DNA of 64,000 bases, from assembly GCF_041435095.1 (NCBI RefSeq), contig NZ_CP108025.1:4588001-4652000 (forward strand). Reading direction: 5' to 3'. Of the stretch, positions 58,864 through 64,000 are shown piece by piece. The notes below the pieces were generated by a model. That model had not been told where the DNA came from. It made no database searches and saw only the letters and a list, made by a program, of their open reading frames with translations. The DNA is from Kitasatospora sp. NBC_00315. Its GTDB lineage: Bacteria > Actinomycetota > Actinomycetes > Streptomycetales > Streptomycetaceae. Both the position numbers and the translations under genes were made by a program. The stretch's first letter is position 1; each line of letters opens with the position of its first letter.

Positions 58864-59604
58864 TCAACCAGTCGGCGCGTCCAGCAGGCGCCGGCGCACG
58901 GCCGTCAGCTCGGCCGGATCGACCCCGGCGGCCAGCAGGAGGGCGGCCGGGTCGAAGCCGTCCAGGGCCGCGTGCAGGGCCTGCTCGGCGGTGGTGCCCG
59001 CGCGCGCCAGGGCGCCGGCGATCACGGCGCTCTCGTCGGGCCGGCCGAGCAGGCCCCACAGCGGGCGGAGGTTGGCCTCGCTCAGCCGGTAGTCCGCGAC
59101 GATCTCGTCGGGTTCGACCCCGGCGAGGGCGAGCAGCAGCAGGGCGGCGAGCCCGGTGCGGTCGCGGCCGGCTCCGCAGTGCACGACCACCGCGCCGGGC
59201 CGGGCGGCGGCGAGGGAGCGGATCAGGGCCGCTCCGGCCTGCGGGCACTCGTCGAGGTAGGGGCGCAGCGAGAGCGGGGTGCCGTCGAGATCCCCCCAGC
59301 GCTGCCACCAGGCGGCTCCGGCCAGCTGGTCGAGCGGGATCCGGATCAGCGCGACGTCCTGCGGGAGGGGCAGCAGTGGCTTGTGGTCCGCCGCGTCGCG
59401 CAGGTCGATCACGGTGCGCACACCGTGGGCGAGGAGGGCGTCCCAGCCCTCGGCGGTGAGCCGGTCGAGATTGTCGGCGCGTACCACCGCGCCGTGCCGG
59501 GTGCGGCGGCCGTCGGTGGTGCGCAGACCGCCGAGGTCGCGGACGTTGAGGCAGCCATCCCAGGTCAGGGTGCGTTCAGCGGTCCGCGCGTCGGTCTCTG
59601 TCAT
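58864..59604 (-). CDS. Tyrosine/serine protein phosphatase (PTP-like, CX5R)
   Basis: 246 aa. The signature HCGAGRDRTG holds the catalytic Cys and Arg. Upstream, NVRDLGGLRTTDGRRTRHGA and VRADNLDRL match the bacterial tyrosine-phosphatase (LpxA/PtpB-like Y_phosphatase3) family. Such enzymes dephosphorylate tyrosine or phosphoinositides. Genome context gives no substrate. Confidence 0.92.
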   Translation of the reverse strand: MTETDARTAERTLTWDGCLNVRDLGGLRTTDGRRTRHGAVVRADNLDRLTAEGWDALLAHGVRTVIDLRDAADHKPLLPLPQDVALIRIPLDQLAGAAWWQRWGDLDGTPLSLRPYLDECPQAGAALIRSLAAARPGAVVVHCGAGRDRTGLAALLLLALAGVEPDEIVADYRLSEANLRPLWGLLGRPDESAVIAGALARAGTTAEQALHAALDGFDPAALLLAAGVDPAELTAVRRRLLDAPTG

Positions 59605-59679
59605 CGGTTCCCCCCGTGGCCGGCGGGGGCGGTGTGCCCCCGGTGATGAAGACTCCCGGAGCGCTCCGGTGGTTCCGGA

Positions 59680-60399
59680 TCAGACGCTCGCCGGCGTTGC
59701 GCCGTGCCCGGCGGCCTCGGCGCGCACCAGCTTCTCCATCGGGTCGGCGGCGGCCCGGCCGAGCAGGGCGCCGGCGGCGATCGCGGTGATCAGGAGGACG
59801 GTCGACAGCCAGGCCATCGTGGCCACGGGCAGGGTGAAGGCGCCGACCACCCGGGCCGTGCACTCGGCGAGGAAGGCCAGGCCCCAGACGGTCGAGAAGG
59901 TCCGCTCGTACCGGCGGAACGCCCGCGAGCCGCCCGCCCGGCCGCCCGCCAGCCGCTCCCAGGCGGCGGCCCGCAGGGGCTCGCCCCTGGTCAGGAACGG
60001 CATCAGCACCCCCGACATCAGCGGCCGGCCGAGCACCGCCGACCCCAGCACGGCCAGCCCGACGGCACCGCTCAGCAAGCCGTCCTTGGCGATCATCAGC
60101 CGGGCGTCGCCGGTGAGGCCGGCCAGGGCCAGGCCGACCAGGTTCATCGCCAGCATCAGCGCCGCCCAGGTGTTGACCCGGCGCTCCCTGGCGAGCCCGA
60201 GCACCGTGCGCGCGGCGGGGAGGAGACTGGCCAGCCCGAGCGCGGCGACCTCGCCCAGGCCCAGCGCCGAGTGCAGCAGGAAGTAGCCGGCCAGCGGGGC
60301 GGCGACGTCGACGGCGAGCGGGGCGAACGCGGAGCCCGGGCGGGCGGCCGGGGCGGTGGCGGGGGCGGTGGCGGGGGAGGAGGCGGTGACGGCGCTCAT
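59680..60399 (-). CDS. VC0807-like integral membrane protein
   Basis: 239 aa with five to six hydrophobic segments (VAAPLAGYFLLHSALGLGEV, GLLSGAVGLAVLGSAVLGRP, WLSTVLLITAIAAGALLG). It resembles the VC0807 family of unknown function. N-terminus is Ala/Thr/Pro-rich. Nothing nearby shows its role. Confidence 0.75.
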   Translation of the reverse strand: MSAVTASSPATAPATAPAARPGSAFAPLAVDVAAPLAGYFLLHSALGLGEVAALGLASLLPAARTVLGLARERRVNTWAALMLAMNLVGLALAGLTGDARLMIAKDGLLSGAVGLAVLGSAVLGRPLMSGVLMPFLTRGEPLRAAAWERLAGGRAGGSRAFRRYERTFSTVWGLAFLAECTARVVGAFTLPVATMAWLSTVLLITAIAAGALLGRAAADPMEKLVRAEAAGHGATPASV

Positions 60400-60513
60400 G
60401 GTGGCGTCCTTCGCTGGAAGCGCCGGGCCGGTGCCCCGCGTCGTGCCTCCAGTCTGGCGAGCTGACCATGGCTCAGGGCAGTGTCATCCGTTGCGCCTTC
60501 GCCATGACGGCTG

Positions 60514-61242
60514 TCACGGTCCGGGCGGTGACACGCCCGGCGCCGGGCCCGGCCGCGGCTCGAAGAGCCACAGTTCGCGGCCGAGCGTGTCCTGGCAGCG
60601 GACCGCGCGGAACCGCTCGTCACCGGCGGACAGGAACCCGTCCGCGACACCGCCGAGCACCTGGCGGGCCATCCGGTCGGCCCGCGTCCAGGCGCCCGTC
60701 AGGACCAGTTCCTTGTCGGCCAGCTCGGCGCGCTGGACCCGGGCGACCGACGCGGTCAGCAGGACGGCGTTGACGCCCTCCAGGCCCTCCCGGGAGAGGT
60801 ACGTCTCACCGCCGTCCGACCCGGCCGGGTCGACCCGGCGCAGCAGCTCGGGCAGCGCGTAGTGCCGGACGGCGGCGATCGAGTCCTCCACCGCCACCGC
60901 CCAGCGCGGGCCGGGGAGCAGCTCCCACCAGACGTCGTCCCCGACCGGCAGCAGTTCGCCGATCCGGGCGCGCCAGGTCTCGATGCCGTACACCGCGCGG
61001 GGGTCGGGTCGCGGTCCGGGGAAGGCGGCGGCGGCCCAGTCCTCCTTGTGCACCAGGCTCAGGTCGAGGGTGTAGCGCAGCCGGCCGGGGGAGTCCTGCC
61101 GGACGACGCCGATCAGGGCCCAGTAGGTGTCGTCCGGCAGGCTGAAGGTGTGGCGCCACCCGGAGAGCCCCAGGGCGCGCAGGCCGGGCGCGAACCGGTC
61201 GCGCATGGCCTCCGTGTAGAGCTGCTGGTGGGGTGTCGTCAT
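60514..61242 (-). CDS. DUF4304-like protein
   Basis: 242 aa from ATG 61242, with GGGAAG upstream. The first ~150 residues (LRALGLSGWRHTFSLPDDTY, WALIGVVRQDSPG, YTLDLSLVHKEDW) match the DUF4304 pattern, seen in proteins without known activity; the rest is helical. Soluble. A 278-bp gap, containing no gene, separates it from the divergent sigma factor gene. Confidence 0.65.
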   Translation of the reverse strand: MTTPHQQLYTEAMRDRFAPGLRALGLSGWRHTFSLPDDTYWALIGVVRQDSPGRLRYTLDLSLVHKEDWAAAAFPGPRPDPRAVYGIETWRARIGELLPVGDDVWWELLPGPRWAVAVEDSIAAVRHYALPELLRRVDPAGSDGGETYLSREGLEGVNAVLLTASVARVQRAELADKELVLTGAWTRADRMARQVLGGVADGFLSAGDERFRAVRCQDTLGRELWLFEPRPGPAPGVSPPGP

Positions 61243-61520
61243 CACGTCTTCCCGGGTCGGCGGGGCATGCGGGGGCGCACGCGGGCACGGGAGGCGTGGG
61301 CGGTGCGCGGCCGGGCGGCGGACCCTCGGAGGTGAAGCAGTCGTGGAGGTCCGGTGTTTTTTCCGGTCATTCACCACCGTAGGCGCGGTGACGGCACCGG
61401 ATCCGCGGGCGAACGGCAGCCGCTGCGGGGACCTTCGGCCCGGCCGCCGGGGGGCTTCGGCCCGGCGTTCGTGACACGGCGTTCACGGCCCGCCCCTCCT
61501 GGCCGGAACCGGCATGCCGC

Positions 61521-62339
61521 ATGATGGGGCGAGTGCACAGTCCAGAACGTCCCGGCGCGGCCCCCGACGGCGCCGTCGGCCCCGCCGGCCTCGTACGACA
61601 GCGCCGGCGCCCACCGGCCGTCCCCGCCACGGAGCGCCGTGGGGCGACCCCCGGGAACCTCCCCGCGGAGCTCCCGGAGGAGCGCCCGGCGGATCTCACG
61701 GCTGCCGTGCTGGCCGCACAGGCCGGTGACGAGGAGGCGTTCCGCCGGCTCTTCCGCGCGGTGCAGCCCGGCCTGCTGCGCTATCTGCGGGTGCTGGTCG
61801 GTGGCCGGCCCGGCGACACCCAGGACGCCGAGGACATCGCCTCGGAGGCCTGGCTGCAGATAGCCCGCGACCTGCACACCTTCTCCGGCGACGCGGACGG
61901 CTTCCGGGGCTGGGCGGCCACCGTCGCCCGCAACCGCGCACTGGACCACCTCCGCAGCAGGAAGCGGCGTCCCACCGCGGACCTGCCGCTGGAGTTCCTC
62001 GCCGAACTCGCCGCCGGCGACGACCCGGCGGGCAGCGCGCTCGCGGCCGAGGGCACCGCCGACGCGCTCGCCCTGATCTCCCGGCTACCGCGCGACCAGG
62101 CCGAGGCCGTCCTGCTGCGGGTCGTCCTGCAGCTGGACGCCGAGAGCGCCGCCCGGGTGCTGGGCAAGCGCGCCGGGACGGTGCGGATGGCGGCGCACCG
62201 GGGGCTGCGGGCGCTGGCCCGGCTGCTGGAGCAGAGCGGCGCGGCCGAGGCCGGGATACCCCGGCGGGAGCCCGGAAAAAGAAAATCCCCCCAGGGTGTG
62301 ACGGAACCCAGGACCGCGACGCTGAAGGACATGAGATGA
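61521..62339 (+). CDS. ECF-type RNA polymerase sigma factor
   Basis: 272 aa. ATG 61521 is used; GTG 61533 with a GGGG ribosome site is possible. A ~60-residue Pro/Arg-rich lead precedes region 2 (DEEAFRRLFRAVQPGLLRYL, DAEDIASEAWLQIARDLHTF, FRGWAATVARNRALDHLRSR) and region 4 (LPRDQAEAVLLRVVLQLDAE, SAARVLGKRAGTVRMAAHRG). Its stop overlaps the next start (ATGA), the layout of a sigma/anti-sigma pair. Confidence 0.93.
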   Translation: MMGRVHSPERPGAAPDGAVGPAGLVRQRRRPPAVPATERRGATPGNLPAELPEERPADLTAAVLAAQAGDEEAFRRLFRAVQPGLLRYLRVLVGGRPGDTQDAEDIASEAWLQIARDLHTFSGDADGFRGWAATVARNRALDHLRSRKRRPTADLPLEFLAELAAGDDPAGSALAAEGTADALALISRLPRDQAEAVLLRVVLQLDAESAARVLGKRAGTVRMAAHRGLRALARLLEQSGAAEAGIPRREPGKRKSPQGVTEPRTATLKDMR

Positions 62340-63364
62340 GCACCAACCGATCCCGTCGGATCGACCGCGACACCGCCGAGCAGCTGCTCGGCGGTGCGGC
62401 GGCCGGTACGCCGGGCGGCCGGGCGCCCCTCACCGGACAGGACGGCACGCCCGGGCGGCAATCGCTCGCCCGGCTGCTGGCCGCCGCGGCTGCCCCCGAA
62501 GCCGCGGCCGGCGACCTGCCCGGCGAGGAGGCGGCCCTGGCCGCGTTCCGGGCGGCTGCCCGTCCCGCCACTGTGACCGACCCTGCCCCTGTCCGCGGTC
62601 CGCTGACCGCCGCACCACCCCGGAGACGATCGATGGCTACCGCCGGCCTGGCCAGGGCCTTCAGCGCGAAGGCAGCAGCCGTCGCGCTGCTGGCCACCGC
62701 GCTGGGCGGGGTCGCGGTCGCGGCCGGCACCGGGAACCTGCCGGCCGCGCTGGGCGGCGGTCCCGGCCCCTCCACGCGGGTCGCCGCACCCGTCACCCAG
62801 GCCACGGCGTCGGACCGGGCGCCCGCCGCGGGCTCCGGCACGCCGGGCGCGGTGACGAGGTCGCAGGCGCCCGGCACGACGCCCGGCGCCGGACGGGCCT
62901 CCGGCGCGCCCGGTGCCCCCGCCTCCGGAGTGCCGTCGCCGGACGCCACGCCGGACGGCCGCGGGGTACCGGGCGTGAACGGTGCCGGCGGCGGGAGCAC
63001 GGGCGCCGACCCGAGCCGGTCGGCGGCCGCCACCACGTCCGTGCTGCTCACGCTCTGCCAGGGCCTGGCCGAGGGCCAGGGCAAGGACGCCGCACTGCGC
63101 TCGCTGAGCGCCGACCCGCGGTTCGCGCCGCTGGTCAAGGCGGCCGGCGGCCAGGAGAAGGTGACCGCCTTCTGCGCGGCGATCGTCGCCGGCACGGCCG
63201 GCAGCGCCCGCGGCACCGACCCCGCTCCCGCCACCCCCACGGCCGGCACCGGCCAGCGGGGCGGCCAGCCCGGCGCGACCGCTCCGGCGGCCGCCGACCC
63301 GGACCGGACGGCGCGGCTGAGTATGCTGCCCGCCGCGTCCGACGACACCTCCGCCCGGAGGTAA
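62336..63364 (+). CDS. Single-pass membrane protein, probable partner of the ECF sigma factor
   Basis: 342 aa. The cytoplasmic first ~95 residues (TAEQLLGGAAAGTPGG, ARLLAAAAAPEAAAGDLPGE) are followed by one hydrophobic helix (AAAVALLATALGGVAVAAGT) and a long Ala/Gly/Pro/Thr-rich external region. No zinc-binding HxxxCxxC anti-sigma motif is seen, so it is a candidate anti-sigma or signal receiver from context only. Ends before a strong hairpin. Confidence 0.75.
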   Translation: MSTNRSRRIDRDTAEQLLGGAAAGTPGGRAPLTGQDGTPGRQSLARLLAAAAAPEAAAGDLPGEEAALAAFRAAARPATVTDPAPVRGPLTAAPPRRRSMATAGLARAFSAKAAAVALLATALGGVAVAAGTGNLPAALGGGPGPSTRVAAPVTQATASDRAPAAGSGTPGAVTRSQAPGTTPGAGRASGAPGAPASGVPSPDATPDGRGVPGVNGAGGGSTGADPSRSAAATTSVLLTLCQGLAEGQGKDAALRSLSADPRFAPLVKAAGGQEKVTAFCAAIVAGTAGSARGTDPAPATPTAGTGQRGGQPGATAPAAADPDRTARLSMLPAASDDTSARR

Positions 63365-63373
63365 CCCCGATCC

Positions 63374-63419
63374 CCGGACGGGCGGTGGGTGAATCCCCCC
63401 GGACCCACCGCCTGTCCGG
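63374..63419 (+). terminator. Hairpin after the sigma/partner operon
   Basis: CCGGACGGGCGGTGGGT (63374-63390) pairs with ACCCACCGCCTGTCCGG (63403-63419), one G-T pair, 12-nt loop, 10 nt after the stop. Confidence 0.8.
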
Positions 63420-63526
63420 CCCCCTCCCGACCGACCCGCCCGCCTCGACGGGTGGACGGCTATCGTGCACAGGTGCGCGAGGCTGCCGGGACCCCTGGCC
63501 GCCGACGGTGAGGGGAGCGGTTCCAG

Positions 63527-64000
63527 GTGATCGGACGGGCGCTGAACGGGCGTTACGAGCTCGTGGAGATACTCGGCGTCGGAGGCATGGCCACCGTCTG
63601 GCGCGGCCTCGACCGCGTGCTGGGCCGTCAGGTCGCCGTCAAGGTGCTCAACGGCGGCCTCGCCGACGACCCGCGCTTCGCCGAGCGCTTCGGCCGGGAG
63701 GCGCAGCACGCCGCGATGCTGGCCCACCCGCGGATCGCCATGGTCTTCGACTCGGGGGTCGACCAGGGCTCGCCGTACATCGTCATGGAGCTGGTGCACG
63801 GCCGGTCGCTGAGCACCCTGCTGGCCGAGCAGCCGGGCCTGTCGGTGGAGCACGCGGTGGGCATCGGCGCGGCGGTCTGCGAGGCACTGCAGGTGGCGCA
63901 CGCGGCCGGACTGGTGCACCGGGACATCAAGCCCGGCAACATCATGATCACGTACGACGGCGGGGTGAAGGTCGTCGACTTCGGCATCGCCCGCGCCGGG
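63527..64000 (+). CDS. PknB-like Ser/Thr protein kinase (3' partial)
   Basis: First 158 codons only; the gene runs off the window. GTG 63527 with GGAG 9 nt upstream. Kinase motifs: glycine loop [10 protein letters not shown], Lys in VAVKVLNGG, Glu helix, catalytic loop HRDIKPGN and DFG (VDFGIARAG). It belongs to the actinobacterial PknB/PknD group that controls growth and cell-wall synthesis; C-terminal sensor domains, if any, lie outside. Confidence 0.95.
   Translation, partial: MIGRALNGRYELVEILGVGGMATVWRGLDRVLGRQVAVKVLNGGLADDPRFAERFGREAQHAAMLAHPRIAMVFDSGVDQGSPYIVMELVHGRSLSTLLAEQPGLSVEHAVGIGAAVCEALQVAHAAGLVHRDIKPGNIMITYDGGVKVVDFGIARAG

Overview
The DNA is very GC-rich, third codon positions are almost all G or C, and GTG starts are frequent. 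It also carries several families typical of streptomycetes: dTMP kinase with an MFS-like N-terminus, SlpD/E-type lipoprotein peptidase, Scr1-type XRE regulator with a DUF397 partner, AfsA proteins, and PknB-type kinase. I read it as a chromosomal segment of a Streptomycetaceae actinomycete (Streptomyces or Kitasatospora; the sequence alone does not decide which).

Layout. 1-8.8 kb is conserved housekeeping: dTMP kinase (5'-truncated by the window), DNA polymerase III delta', two alpha/beta-hydrolase-fold proteins, a LysE exporter and tRNA-Thr(CGT). A 31-bp direct repeat and a start-less coding remnant just after the tRNA suggest an old integration scar. 9.2-16.2 kb is regulatory and accessory: LysR, an atypical LuxR-type receiver protein, a UbiA prenyltransferase, a histidine kinase/response regulator pair, a degenerate acyl-CoA dehydrogenase and a small unknown protein.

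16.3-37.0 kb looks like a biosynthetic gene cluster with two AfsA-type (butenolide/gamma-butyrolactone synthase) genes. It also encodes a FabF-like ketosynthase, two KAS III-fold proteins, a fused CoA-transferase, three SDRs, a MaoC hydratase, two HAD proteins, an FAD monooxygenase, a PPOX flavin/F420 protein, a SnoaL-like protein, an MFS exporter and two identical 60-aa 4-oxalocrotonate tautomerases. Inside it, SDR + APH-type kinase + ACAD11-type dehydrogenase has the layout of the levulinate/4-hydroxyacyl-CoA phosphorylation-elimination module. My inference is that the cluster makes, and reworks, an oxygenated acyl chain joined to a C3 unit by AfsA.

37.2-44.6 kb holds a ten-helix-type membrane GGDEF-EAL protein. 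Divergent from it is a second small cluster: an MbtH-A-PCP-reductase protein translationally coupled to a leucyl/phenylalanyl-tRNA-protein transferase homologue. This pair resembles the tRNA-dependent peptide-aldehyde (livipeptin-type) system proposed for Streptomyces lividans, and the adenylation pocket reads as basic-amino-acid (arginine-like).

44.6-64 kb returns to ordinary chromosome: LamG protein, universal stress protein, two RNA/SAM methyltransferases, Scr1/DUF397 pair, flippase-like membrane protein, SDR with divergent XRE regulator and a palindromic operator, UBP zinc finger, class C serine hydrolase, NUDIX, cyclophilin, GNAT, tyrosine phosphatase, membrane protein, DUF4304-like protein, ECF sigma with a membrane partner, and the start of a Ser/Thr kinase. 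Many gene ends carry strong inverted repeats, listed as terminators.
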